A DNA stretch of 62,439 nt, from contig WRMB01000017.1 of assembly GCA_009777345.1 (NCBI GenBank), positions 1-62,439 on the forward strand. The letters run 5' to 3'. Source of the DNA: Micrococcales bacterium (GTDB lineage Bacteria; Actinomycetota; Actinomycetes; Actinomycetales; Cellulomonadaceae). The translations under genes were made by a program, and so were the position numbers. Below the pieces are notes generated by a model that saw only the letters and a program-made list of their open reading frames with translations, was not told where the DNA came from and did not search any database. Shown here piece by piece: positions 25,402 to 33,748 of the stretch (positions are counted from its first letter, which is position 1; each line of letters opens with the position of its first letter).

Positions 25402-26232
25402 GTGGAAACAAAACCGGGCATAGCTCGCCCCTCTCGTCCGTCCTCTCGTCCGTCCCGTCTGCGGCTCGGCCTCCTCGTCGCGCTCGCCGCCGCACCGCTG
25501 GTCCTCGGCGCGTGCAGCCCGTCCGACGGTGCCTCCGGTACCGCACCGGCCGAGTCGGCCACCATCACGGTGATGGCTGCGGCCTCCCTCACCGAACCGT
25601 TCACCGAGCTGGCCGCGACCTTCGAGGCCGAGCACCCCGGGGTCACGGTCAACCTGGTCTTCGACGGCTCCTCGACCCTGGCCACCCAGCTGGTCGAGGG
25701 CGCCCCGGCGGACGTGTTCGCCTCCGCCAGCCAGGCGACCATGACCGAGGTGACCGACGCCGGGCTGATCACCGACCCTGAGAACTTCATCGGCAACCAG
25801 CTGACCATCGCGGTGCCGTCCGACAACCCGGCCGGTATCACCAGCCTGGAGGACCTGGTCAAGCCCGGTGTGGCCGTCGTGGTGTGCGCCCCCGAGGTGC
25901 CGTGCGGCGCCCTGGCCGTCGCTGTGCTCGACGCTGCTGGGCTCGACCTCACCCCGGTCAGCCAGGAGCAGAACGTCAAGGGCGTGGTGACCAAGCTCAC
26001 CACCGGCGACGCCGACGCCGGGTTCGTCTACCTCTCCGACGTCCAGGCCGAGGGCGACGCGCTGAAGACCATCGCCCTGCCCGATACCAAGGTGGCGACG
26101 ACCAACTACTACATCGGTGTCCTCGACGGCTCGTCGCACACCGACCTGGCCCGTCAGTTCCTGGCGCTGGTCAGCTCGGCCCCGGGTCAGCAGGTGCTGC
26201 ACGACGCCGGGTTCTCCGACGCCCAGTCCTGA
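25402..26232 (+). CDS. modA: Molybdate ABC transporter substrate-binding lipoprotein ModA
   Basis: The 276-residue protein has a basic N-terminus, a hydrophobic segment and the lipobox LVLGAC, so it is a lipoprotein on the outer face of the membrane. The ModA fold is shown by ITVMAAASLTEPFTELAATF, FDGSSTLATQL, GAPADVFASAS and YIGVLDGSS. It binds molybdate (or tungstate) and delivers it to ModBC. The start is the GTG at 25402, the longest start that still leaves space for a leaderless transcript from the moeA-modA gap. Confidence 0.94.
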   Translation: METKPGIARPSRPSSRPSRLRLGLLVALAAAPLVLGACSPSDGASGTAPAESATITVMAAASLTEPFTELAATFEAEHPGVTVNLVFDGSSTLATQLVEGAPADVFASASQATMTEVTDAGLITDPENFIGNQLTIAVPSDNPAGITSLEDLVKPGVAVVVCAPEVPCGALAVAVLDAAGLDLTPVSQEQNVKGVVTKLTTGDADAGFVYLSDVQAEGDALKTIALPDTKVATTNYYIGVLDGSSHTDLARQFLALVSSAPGQQVLHDAGFSDAQS

Positions 26233-26236
26233 CCCC

Positions 26237-27085
26237 GTGGTGACGACGGCGCCGGTCGCGACCACAAGACCGCCGCACCGGCCCTCTGTGGTCCGGGCCC
26301 GGGTTCCCGGGCTGGTCCCGGTGTGGGTCGCGCCGGTCGCCGCCGTCACCCTGCTGTGCGTCGCCGCGCCGCTGCTCGCCCTGGCCGGGCGGACCGACGC
26401 GGCGACGCTGGTCGCCGCCGTCACCAGCCCGGCGGCCCGTCAGGCCCTGACCCTGTCGCTGGGCACGGCGCTGACAGCGACGGCGATCAGCTGCCTCCTG
26501 GGGTTCCCCCTGGCCCTGGCCCTGGCCCGCTGGCCCACCCGGCTGGCAGCGCTGCTGCGCCCCTTCGTGCTGCTGCCCCTGGTGCTGCCGCCGCTGGTCA
26601 GCGGCCTGGCGCTGCTGTTCCTGCTGGGGCGGCGCGGACCGGTCGGGCGCTGGCTGGCCGAGGCCGGTATCACCCTGCCGTTCACCACCACGGCGGTAGT
26701 GATCGCGCAGGTGTTCGTCGCGATGCCGTTCCTCGTGGTGTCGGTCGAGGGGGCGCTGCGCTCCAAGGGCGACGGCCACGAGGCGGTCGCGGCGACGCTC
26801 GGCGCCCGGCCCACCCGGATCGTCGCCACCGTCACCGTGCCGCTGGTCGCCCCGGCGCTGCGCTCGGGTCTGCTGCTGTGCTTCGCCCGGGCGCTGGGCG
26901 AGTTCGGGGCGACCGCGATGTTCGCCGGGAACGCGCCGGGCACCACCCGGACCATGCCGCTGGCCATCTACACCGCCTTCAACGGTGCCGGGGTCGACAA
27001 GGACGCCGCCGTGGCGCTGGCCCTGGAGCTGGTGGTGGTCGCCGTCCTGGTCATGGTGGCCTCAGCCGTCCGGAGCAAGCGGTGA
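26237..27085 (+). CDS. modB: Molybdate ABC transporter permease ModB
   Basis: The 282-residue membrane protein has about six hydrophobic segments and the EAA-type loop EAVAATLGARPTRIVATVTVP, followed by FARALGEFGATAMFAGN, which is strongly conserved in ModB. It forms the membrane channel for molybdate. It begins four bases after modA with GTGGTG (either GTG could be used) and overlaps modC by four bases. Confidence 0.95.
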   Translation: MVTTAPVATTRPPHRPSVVRARVPGLVPVWVAPVAAVTLLCVAAPLLALAGRTDAATLVAAVTSPAARQALTLSLGTALTATAISCLLGFPLALALARWPTRLAALLRPFVLLPLVLPPLVSGLALLFLLGRRGPVGRWLAEAGITLPFTTTAVVIAQVFVAMPFLVVSVEGALRSKGDGHEAVAATLGARPTRIVATVTVPLVAPALRSGLLLCFARALGEFGATAMFAGNAPGTTRTMPLAIYTAFNGAGVDKDAAVALALELVVVAVLVMVASAVRSKR

Positions 27086-28356
27086 GGGACGTGCGTGGCC
27101 GGTCCGTGCCGGGTCGGCGTCGGGGGGACGGGGCCCCCGACTCCGCACCGACGACCGAAACCCCGCACCAGGCTCCCGCCGGTCCGGTGCTGGACGCCCG
27201 TCTGGTGGCACGGCGCGGTGCGCTGGACCTCGACGTGCCGCTGCGGGTGGCCGCCGGTGAGGTGGTGGCCCTGGTCGGCCCGAACGCCTCGGGCAAGTCG
27301 ACCGTGCTGCAGCTGGTCGCGGGCCTGCTGAGCAGCCGCGACGGCTGGGTGGTGCTGCGCGGGACGACCCATGCCGGGCGCCCGCCCGACCGGGCCGGGC
27401 GCCCGGTCCGGCCGACTGCGCCGTACCGGCGCGGTATCGGCTACCTGGGCCAGGACCCGCACGTGTTCGGTCATCTCAGCGTGCGGCGCAACGTGGCCTA
27501 CGGCGTGACTGGTCCCCGGGCCCGGCGGCGGGCCCGGACCGACGCCCTGCTCGACGAGCTCGACCTGGTCGCCCTGGCGGACCGCCGGGCCGACCAGCTG
27601 TCGGGCGGCGAGCAGGCCCGGGTCGCCCTGGCCCGGGCCCTGGCCGCCGACCCGCACCTGCTGCTGCTGGACGAACCCCTGGCCGCGCTGGACGTGCGGG
27701 CCGCCGCCGGTATCCGCACCCGGCTGGCCGCCGCCCTGGCCCAGCGTCGGCTGCCCGCGGTACTGGTCACCCATGACGTGCTGGACGTGGCGGCGCTGGC
27801 GGAACGGGTGATCGTGCTGGACCGGGGGCAGGTGGCCGACGCCGGACCGGTCGCGGGCGTCCTGGGCCAGCCACGCACCCCGTTCGCCGCTGCGCTGGCC
27901 GCGGTCAGCCTGGTCGCCGGGTCGGTGGTGGACGACCGGTTCGTCGCCGAGTCCGGCTGGCAGCTGCCGCTACCGCCCCGGAACGACCCGCAGGCCGCCC
28001 CGCCTCCGTCCGACAGTCCCACCGCTCCGGACCGTCCGACCGGCCAGGTGTGGCTGGCCGTCCCCTCCGACGCCCTGAGCCTGCGGCCCGCACCCGGGGG
28101 CGCGTCCCTGCGTGCTACGGCCGGCCCGGAGGCACCCTGGCCCGACCGGACACCAGACGCCTGGACCTGGGATACCACGGTCACCGGCCTGCAGGAGACC
28201 TCCGACGGGCTGCGCGCCGAGGTCGCCGCCTGCCCGGGCCTGGCGGCACCGGTGGCCCGCGCCTGGGTCGTAGACCGCATCGTCGCCCCGGACGCCCGGG
28301 TCCGGGTCCGGGTCGACCTGGACCGGGTCCGGGTCTACGCCCGCACACCGGGCTGA
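27082..28356 (+). CDS. modC: Molybdate ABC transporter ATP-binding protein ModC
   Basis: The 424-residue protein has Walker A GPNASGKST, the ABC signature LSGGEQARVALARAL, Walker B LLLLDEPLAALD and the H-loop VLVTHD. The C-terminal 130 residues contain a TOBE-like molybdate-binding region (PSDALSLRPAPGG, later VRVRVDLDRVRVYA) after a proline-rich linker. The GTG at 27082 overlaps modB and has GGAG six bases upstream. The N-terminal 35 residues are a disordered-looking Pro/Arg-rich extension. Confidence 0.95.
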   Translation: MRDVRGRSVPGRRRGDGAPDSAPTTETPHQAPAGPVLDARLVARRGALDLDVPLRVAAGEVVALVGPNASGKSTVLQLVAGLLSSRDGWVVLRGTTHAGRPPDRAGRPVRPTAPYRRGIGYLGQDPHVFGHLSVRRNVAYGVTGPRARRRARTDALLDELDLVALADRRADQLSGGEQARVALARALAADPHLLLLDEPLAALDVRAAAGIRTRLAAALAQRRLPAVLVTHDVLDVAALAERVIVLDRGQVADAGPVAGVLGQPRTPFAAALAAVSLVAGSVVDDRFVAESGWQLPLPPRNDPQAAPPPSDSPTAPDRPTGQVWLAVPSDALSLRPAPGGASLRATAGPEAPWPDRTPDAWTWDTTVTGLQETSDGLRAEVAACPGLAAPVARAWVVDRIVAPDARVRVRVDLDRVRVYARTPG

Positions 28357-28387
28357 GCGGGTCTGTTCGTCCGGCGCTGGACCGCCA

Positions 28388-28447
28388 GTGCGGGTCTTCG
28401 TGGGAGGCCAGGGGCTCTGGACCCTGACCTCCCACGAAGACCCGCAC
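28388..28447. repeat. 60-bp inverted repeat between modC and the second narK
   Basis: Two perfectly complementary 20-base arms (GTGCGGGTCTTCGTGGGAGG on the left) enclose 20 bases, which can themselves form a short CAGGG/CCCTG stem. It lies 32 bases after modC, in a convergent gap, so it may terminate transcription. There is no T-tract on either side. Its size is close to the other palindromic elements in the window. Confidence 0.75.
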
Positions 28448-28470
28448 CACGCGCCGGACCTGCCTGATTG

Positions 28471-28577
28471 CGGCCCGTCCGGGTCTGAGTCGAACCGTCG
28501 CCCACCAGTACCGACCGCGTCGGTGCTCGTCACCGACCACGCTGGGGGTTCTGGTCCGCTCAGACCCAGACGGGCCG
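28471..28577. repeat. 107-bp structured region with 19-base inverted ends
   Basis: CGGCCCGTCCGGGTCTGAG at 28471-28489 is complementary, with one mismatch, to the sequence at 28559-28577. The 69 bases between contain a further small stem (CCGAC...GTCGG). It fills the rest of the convergent modC-narK gap and ends just after the narK stop. Likely a second terminator or another palindromic repeat. Confidence 0.6.
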
Positions 28578-28596
28578 CCGTCCGCCCGGGGCCGCC

Positions 28597-30111
28597 TCAG
28601 ACCCGGGTGCCTCGGCGGGCGTACGGGATGACGTACGCCGCGATGAGCACGACCAAGAACACGACGTAGGCGGTGAGCAGCCACCACATGCCCCGCTGGT
28701 AGCCTCCGACCAGGTTCATGTTCACCATCAGCGGATCGCCGTCCGGCGTGAGCTGCGGCACGCCTTCCACCACTTTCTGCTCCATGACCTTGGTCTGCTC
28801 GATCGCCTTCTTGAATATCTCGGGGACCATCCAGCCGCCGTAGGCGCCGAAGGCCGAGACGATACCCAGGGTGGCCGCGATCTTCCGCTCGGTGGAGACA
28901 CCCGAGGAATGGGTCAGGGCGTTGGTGACGCCCGCCTTGAAGTGGAACACCGTGGGGATCATCTTGTACATCGACCCGTTCCCGGCACCGGTGGCGGTGA
29001 ACAGCACCATGAAGCACAGGAGGAAGGGCCAGAAGTGACCGGTCTTTTCGTCAGCCTTGGACGCGGACTCCAGGATCTGGATGGCGGTGAAGATCGCCAC
29101 GATCATGACGACGAAGGCGAGGACGGTGATGTAGGCGCCGCCGAACCGGTCGGCCAGCCGACCGCCGACCGGGCGGATCAGCGAACCGACGAGCGGGCCG
29201 AGGAAGGCGAGCACGACGGTGGCACCAGCGATCGTGATGTGGTCGCTCTCGGGGAACTGGTCGCTGAGCAGCTTGGGGAAGGCGGCGCCCAGGCCGATGA
29301 AGGAGCCGAACGTCCCGATGTACAGGAACGACAGGATCCACTGGTGCGGGTCCCTCATCGAGGCCTTGATGCCGCCCAGGTCGTTCTTGGCGCTGGTCAG
29401 GTTGTTCATCCCCCAGATCGCACCGCCGATGGCCAGCAGGATGAACGGGACCCAGAACCAGCCTGCGATCGGCAGGTTCTCTTTCGCGTCGCCGGCCGTG
29501 ACAGCGGCGGCACCGCCGACGACGGTCACCGTGACGAGGATCGGGACGGTGAACTGCGCGATTGCCGAGCCGATGTTCCCGCCCGCCGCGTTGAGGCCGA
29601 GCGCCCAGCCCTTGGTCTTCTGCGGGAAGAAGAAGGTGATGTTCGCCATGGAGCTGGCGAAGTTGCCACCACCGAAACCCGCGAGCGCGGCGACGAGCCA
29701 CAGGGTGTGGAACGACGCCTGGTTGCTGATGGCCCAGGCCATCGCGGTCGTCGGGATGAGCAGCAGCGAGGCCGAGACGATCGTCCAGTTCCGTCCGCCG
29801 ATCTTGGCGACCATGTACGTGTAGGGGAAGCGCAGCGTCGCCCCGACCAGGGCTGGCGTCGAGATCAGGGTGAACTGCTCGGAGTCGGTGAGCACGATCC
29901 CGTACTTGCCCAGGCGCGGGACGGTGATGGCCCACAGTGCCCACACCACGAAGCCGAGGAACTCGGCGTAGACGGAGAACCCGAGGTTGCGCCGGGCGAT
30001 CTTGGACCCCTCGCGCTCCCACTGCTCCTCGTTCTCGGGGTCCCAGCCCTCGATCCACCTGCCCTTGAGGAACTTCAGACGGCCAGTATTGTCAGATGTC
30101 GCCGCAGACAT
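28597..30111 (-). CDS. Second NarK-type nitrate/nitrite transporter
   Basis: The 504-residue MFS carrier starts with the typical GRWIEGWDPENEEQWEREG segment and has the signature GFGGGNFASSMANITFFFPQ followed by KGWALGLNAAGGNIG. It has about 12 membrane segments. It is related to but clearly distinct from the narK at 12222, which suggests one carrier for nitrate/proton uptake and the other for nitrate/nitrite exchange (inference from two-type NarK systems). It is transcribed alone, opposite to mod, at the edge of the molybdenum genes. Confidence 0.93.
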   Translation of the reverse strand: MSAATSDNTGRLKFLKGRWIEGWDPENEEQWEREGSKIARRNLGFSVYAEFLGFVVWALWAITVPRLGKYGIVLTDSEQFTLISTPALVGATLRFPYTYMVAKIGGRNWTIVSASLLLIPTTAMAWAISNQASFHTLWLVAALAGFGGGNFASSMANITFFFPQKTKGWALGLNAAGGNIGSAIAQFTVPILVTVTVVGGAAAVTAGDAKENLPIAGWFWVPFILLAIGGAIWGMNNLTSAKNDLGGIKASMRDPHQWILSFLYIGTFGSFIGLGAAFPKLLSDQFPESDHITIAGATVVLAFLGPLVGSLIRPVGGRLADRFGGAYITVLAFVVMIVAIFTAIQILESASKADEKTGHFWPFLLCFMVLFTATGAGNGSMYKMIPTVFHFKAGVTNALTHSSGVSTERKIAATLGIVSAFGAYGGWMVPEIFKKAIEQTKVMEQKVVEGVPQLTPDGDPLMVNMNLVGGYQRGMWWLLTAYVVFLVVLIAAYVIPYARRGTRV

Positions 30112-30312
30112 GATCTCTCCCTTGTGACAGCCTGGTCCGGCGGTGGACTCCGAAGGAGCCTAGCAGGTATCGACTACTCTGACTAGTATATATGGTGTTA
30201 TCCTGTTCTGTCCCGATACATGGCTCCTGACCAGCGGAAACGTCGATCGCGGCAGTTCAGGTCCGAGGTTCGCCTAGGTCTTTGTACCTAGGCGTATCGT
30301 GCCTACTCAAGG
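30112..30312. promoter_or_regulatory. Divergent promoter region between narK2 and the moeB-like gene
   Basis: The 201 bases hold no gene. An A/T-rich block (ACTAGTATATATGGTGTTATCC near 30171-30192) stands out in a 70% G+C background and probably contains the promoter of the transporter gene. On the other side a perfect inverted repeat (30271-30294) precedes the moeB-like gene. Confidence 0.5.
30271..30294. promoter_or_regulatory. Perfect inverted repeat CGCCTAGGT-N6-ACCTAGGCG
   Basis: Nine-base arms are separated by CTTTGT. The site ends 18 bases before the first ATG of the moeB-like gene, where an operator would be expected. It has the size of a dimeric repressor site, and the 6-base spacer could also allow a hairpin. 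No other copy was found in the window. Confidence 0.6.
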
Positions 30313-31200
30313 ATGTCACTGCCCGAGCCTGCGACCGAGGAGCCCATGTCCGCCCCGTCCGAGCCCCGCGACCGGCCGAGCCGAGGGCACGGCGACCTGA
30401 CCCGCCCGGCGCAAGAGCCCGGCGCGGAGCCCACCAGCCTGGTGCCCGACCACCGGCTGCGCCCCCTGACCACCGCCGAGACCGCCCGCTACGCCCGGCA
30501 CCTGGCGCTGCCCCAGGTGGGCGAGGCGGGGCAGCGCCGGATCCGGGCCGCGCGGGTCCTGGTCGTCGGCCTGGGCGGGCTGGGATCGCCGGTCGCGCTG
30601 TACCTCGCCGCGGCCGGGGTGGGCACCGTCGGCCTGGCCGACTTCGACACCGTCGACGAGTCCAACCTGCAGCGCCAGGTCGTCCACGGCACCGCCGACA
30701 CCGGCCGGGCCAAGGTCGACTCGGCCGCCGACCGTCTGGCCGCCCTCGACCCCGGCGTCCAGGTCGTCCGCCACCCGGCAGGGCTGACCAGCGACGACGC
30801 CACGCCGGTCGTGGCCGCCTACGACGTCGTCGTCGACTGCACCGACAGCTTCGAGGCCCGCTACCTGATCAACGACACCTGCCTGGCGCTGCGTACCCCG
30901 TGGGTCCACGGGTCGGTCTGGCAGCTCCACGGCCAGGTCGCGGTGTTCACCGGGTCCGGGCCGTGCTACCGCTGCCTGCACCCCGGACCGCCGGACCAGG
31001 CACCCGCGACGGGTGTCCTCGGCGTCCTGCCGGGGATCGTCGGCACCGTCCAGGCCGCCGAGGCGCTCAAGCTGGTCCTCGGCGGGCCGACCCTGGTCGG
31101 ACGGCTGCTCCTGGTCGATGCCTGGGCCATGCGCTTCGACGCTGTGACGCTGGCCCGGGACCCGGCCTGCCCGGCGTGCGGCCCGCGCGACCTGCCCTGA
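30313..31200 (+). CDS. moeB: MoeB/ThiF-type sulphur-carrier adenylyltransferase
   Basis: The 295-residue protein has the E1-like core: RVLVVGLGGLGSPVALYLAA (nucleotide-binding), FDTVDESNLQRQVVH, the DCTDSF motif and zinc cysteines CYRCL...CPACG. It should adenylate the Gly-Gly tail of MoaD. It lacks the C-terminal rhodanese domain found in MoeZ/MoeBR-type proteins, so sulphur transfer needs another protein. The first 55 residues are a disordered-looking extension. ATG 30313 is used; ATG 30346, which has GAGGAG three bases upstream, is an alternative. Confidence 0.9.
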   Translation: MSLPEPATEEPMSAPSEPRDRPSRGHGDLTRPAQEPGAEPTSLVPDHRLRPLTTAETARYARHLALPQVGEAGQRRIRAARVLVVGLGGLGSPVALYLAAAGVGTVGLADFDTVDESNLQRQVVHGTADTGRAKVDSAADRLAALDPGVQVVRHPAGLTSDDATPVVAAYDVVVDCTDSFEARYLINDTCLALRTPWVHGSVWQLHGQVAVFTGSGPCYRCLHPGPPDQAPATGVLGVLPGIVGTVQAAEALKLVLGGPTLVGRLLLVDAWAMRFDAVTLARDPACPACGPRDLP

Positions 31201-31233
31201 CGGATCCCCCGGGTCTGGGCGGCCCCTCGGGCG

Positions 31234-32106
31234 TCAGCGGTTGCGGTAGAGCTGGCCGGGGGTGGTGGGGCCGAGCAGCTCGGGCACGGTGACCAGGGTG
31301 TAGCCCGCGGCCTGGAGCTGGTCGACGATACCGGGGACGGCCTGGACGGAGGTCGGGTGGATATCGTGCATGAGGATGATGGCACCGGGTTCGGTGCCCT
31401 CCAGGGCGCGCTGGGTGGTGATCTCGACGTCCCGGTTGCGCCAGTCCTCGGTGTCGACGCTCCACATGATCGCCGCGGCGCCGCGTTCGGCCAGGACGGC
31501 CAGGACGGTGTCGTTCGACACCCCGTAGGGCGGGCGGACCAGCGTCGGGGTGGTGCCGGTGGTCTGCTGGACGATCGTGGTGGTGGCGTCGATCTGCCAG
31601 CCCGCCTCCTCGGCCGACAGGGTCGTCAGCCGCGGGTGCGACCAGGAGTGGTTGCCCACGGCATGACCCTCGGCGGCCATCCGGGCGACGATATCGGGGT
31701 GCTTGTCGACCTGAGAGCCGAGGACGAAGAACGTAGCGGGCACGCCCCGGGCCGCGAGGTCGTCGAGCAGGAGAGCGGTGTAGTCGCCCGGGCCGTCGTC
31801 GAAGGTCAGGGCGACGCAGGCCAGCACCGCGCAGTCCGGGCCGGGCGCTGGCGGTTCGGGTGCGGGCTCCGGGGTGGGTTCGGGGACCGGTGCCTCCTGC
31901 TGCGACGGGGTGACCGGTGGTGTGGGTACGGGGTCGGCCGAGGGGTCGCGCGCGTCCCGGCCCAGCTGGCGTCCGAGGGGGTCGACCAGGGGGGCGGCCG
32001 ACGGCGCGTCGGACGGGGTCGCGGCGCTCGGCGGCGCGACCAGCGCCGCCAGGCCCAGCCAGACGGCGCCCACGAGGGCGCCGGACGCCACACGCTGTCG
32101 TCTCAT
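31234..32106 (-). CDS. Secreted polysaccharide deacetylase
   Basis: The 290-residue protein has a signal-like N-terminus (MRRQRVASGALVGAVWLGLA ...), a Pro-rich linker (PVPEPTPEPAPEPP) and a NodB domain from about residue 95. The metal and catalytic motifs are present: TFDDGP, HSWSHP, RPPYG, DTEDW and LMHDIH. Such enzymes remove acetyl groups from peptidoglycan or other surface glycans. The start ATG at 32104-32106 has GAAGGGGCG upstream; a longer in-frame start lacks support. Confidence 0.92.
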   Translation of the reverse strand: MRRQRVASGALVGAVWLGLAALVAPPSAATPSDAPSAAPLVDPLGRQLGRDARDPSADPVPTPPVTPSQQEAPVPEPTPEPAPEPPAPGPDCAVLACVALTFDDGPGDYTALLLDDLAARGVPATFFVLGSQVDKHPDIVARMAAEGHAVGNHSWSHPRLTTLSAEEAGWQIDATTTIVQQTTGTTPTLVRPPYGVSNDTVLAVLAERGAAAIMWSVDTEDWRNRDVEITTQRALEGTEPGAIILMHDIHPTSVQAVPGIVDQLQAAGYTLVTVPELLGPTTPGQLYRNR

Positions 32107-32442
32107 CGCCCCTTCGTTCCTTTCGACCGGTATGTCCGAGATCCCCCAGTCTCTCACCCGATACCGCGTAAGGCGAGCCTCTCGTGTCCTGTCGTCCGGT
32201 CGGAGGAACCGACGCCGTGTTCCGCGACGAGACACAGGACCGGCCCGACGGTGGCCGGTGTGCCGCGATCTCCCAGGCCCGGCTGCCGGTGGTGGTAGTG
32301 GGCGCTGGCCTGCTGCACCTGTCGCCCGATCCTCGGGATGATCATAGGATGTGCATCCTTAGCCAGTATCACGCGGTTTTTCAGCAACGGCTGGGCTATA
32401 GTTGCATCATCGGCGGCACGACGTGTACCGGGAGGGATCGCG
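32107..32442. other. 336-base gap between the deacetylase and the AAA ATPase
   Basis: No gene is supported. The right part is A/T-richer than its surroundings and contains a 12-base palindrome (GGATGTGCATCC, about 32347-32358) and a TATAGT at 32397-32402. The latter is a reasonable -10 box for the ATPase gene, 40 bases before its start. The left part should hold the deacetylase promoter, but I see no clear boxes. Confidence 0.4.
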
Positions 32443-33747
32443 ATGCTCCTCAGTCTCAGCGTGGAGAACTACCAGGCGTTCCGCGACGTCCAAGAGCTGT
32501 CGATGCGTCGGACGTACCGACATGCGGTCCCCAGTGCAACCGGCTGGGATCCACAGGTGAGTACGCTCGCGGCGGTCTACGGGGCGAACGCCTCGGGCAA
32601 GTCGACCCTGGTCAAGGCCATCGACTATCTGGTCGGTGCCGTGCGCGACTCCTACGTGCGCTGGCCGGTGGACGGCGGTACCCAGGCAGAGCCGTTCCGG
32701 CTGGACCGGGACAGCGCCGGGTTGCCGTCGTCGTTCGAGGTCGAGGTCCGGGCCGACGACGGGTTGGACTACCAGTACGGCTTTTCCGTCGACTCTTGCC
32801 GTGTCGTACGCGAGTGGCTGTACGTCTACCGGACGGCACGGCGCACCGAGCTGTTCACCAGGGACGGTGCCGAGCTCCGGTTCGGCCGCCCGTTCCGGGG
32901 ACCGCGCACCCAGCTCGTGGACACGGCCCGGACCAGGCCGAACGCGCTCACTCTGGCGGTCGGAGCCCAGTTCGGCAGCGACCTCCTGGCGCCTGCCCAC
33001 CAGGCAGTCGTGTCTATCGAGACGTACCGGGCGAGTGTCCACACAGACAGCGGGCTACCAGTCATGGAACTACGCTCGCCGTCGGCTCGTGCCGCGGTCG
33101 ATCTGCTGACCGAGCATCCCGAGCGCAAGGCAGCATTCCTTGAGCTGATGCGCAACGCCGATATCGGTGTCAGCGATGTCTCAGTCGACGAGCCCTCTCT
33201 CGCCGAGATCAAGGCGTGGCCGGAACTGGAGGCGTCGACCGAGTGGTTGAACGAGAACTGGCCGCGGATCAGGCGAAACCTCAGGCAGCTCCGGTTCACC
33301 CACACCAGCGCGTCGGGCGGTGTCGACCTGCCCTTCGAGTCCGAGTCGGACGGCACCAAGGCCCTCGTCTCCTTCGCGCCGATCATCCTGGCGGGGCTGG
33401 ACGAGGGCCGCACGGTAGTGATCGACGAGGTCGACACCAGCCTGCACCCGTTCGTCGTCCGTGCCCTCGTCGGCCTGTTCGCCGACCCCTCGACCAACCC
33501 GCGCCAGGCACAGCTGGTGTTCACCACGCATGACACCTCCTTGCTCGGGCGTGGCACCAGCAGCGAACCGCTGGCCCGTGACCAGGTGTGGCGGACCGAG
33601 AAGGACCCGGTCACCGGCGCCGCAGAGCTGGTTGCTGTGGCCGAGTACTCCCCGCGCAAGGACGAGAGCCTGGAACGCGGCTATCTCACCGGTCGCTACG
33701 GCGGGATTCCGCACATCCCGACACCACTGGTCTCCATGGACCGCTGA
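32443..33747 (+). CDS. AAA15-family ATPase (RloA/AbiLi-like)
   Basis: The 434-residue protein has an ABC/SMC-type ATPase fold. The N-terminal LLSLSVENYQAFRDVQELS precedes Walker A GANASGKST at about residue 48. Near the C-terminus are the signature-like ESDGTKALVSFAPIIL, Walker B VVIDEVDTSLHP and the switch TTHDTSLL. In this family the ATPase is paired with a small TOPRIM/RloB partner, which follows one base downstream. Such pairs (RloAB, AbiL, PARIS) act in phage defence or restriction-linked loci. Composition is slightly lower in G+C than the nar island, consistent with transfer. ATG 32443 has GGGAGGG upstream. Confidence 0.88.
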   Translation: MLLSLSVENYQAFRDVQELSMRRTYRHAVPSATGWDPQVSTLAAVYGANASGKSTLVKAIDYLVGAVRDSYVRWPVDGGTQAEPFRLDRDSAGLPSSFEVEVRADDGLDYQYGFSVDSCRVVREWLYVYRTARRTELFTRDGAELRFGRPFRGPRTQLVDTARTRPNALTLAVGAQFGSDLLAPAHQAVVSIETYRASVHTDSGLPVMELRSPSARAAVDLLTEHPERKAAFLELMRNADIGVSDVSVDEPSLAEIKAWPELEASTEWLNENWPRIRRNLRQLRFTHTSASGGVDLPFESESDGTKALVSFAPIILAGLDEGRTVVIDEVDTSLHPFVVRALVGLFADPSTNPRQAQLVFTTHDTSLLGRGTSSEPLARDQVWRTEKDPVTGAAELVAVAEYSPRKDESLERGYLTGRYGGIPHIPTPLVSMDR

Positions 33748-33748
33748 C

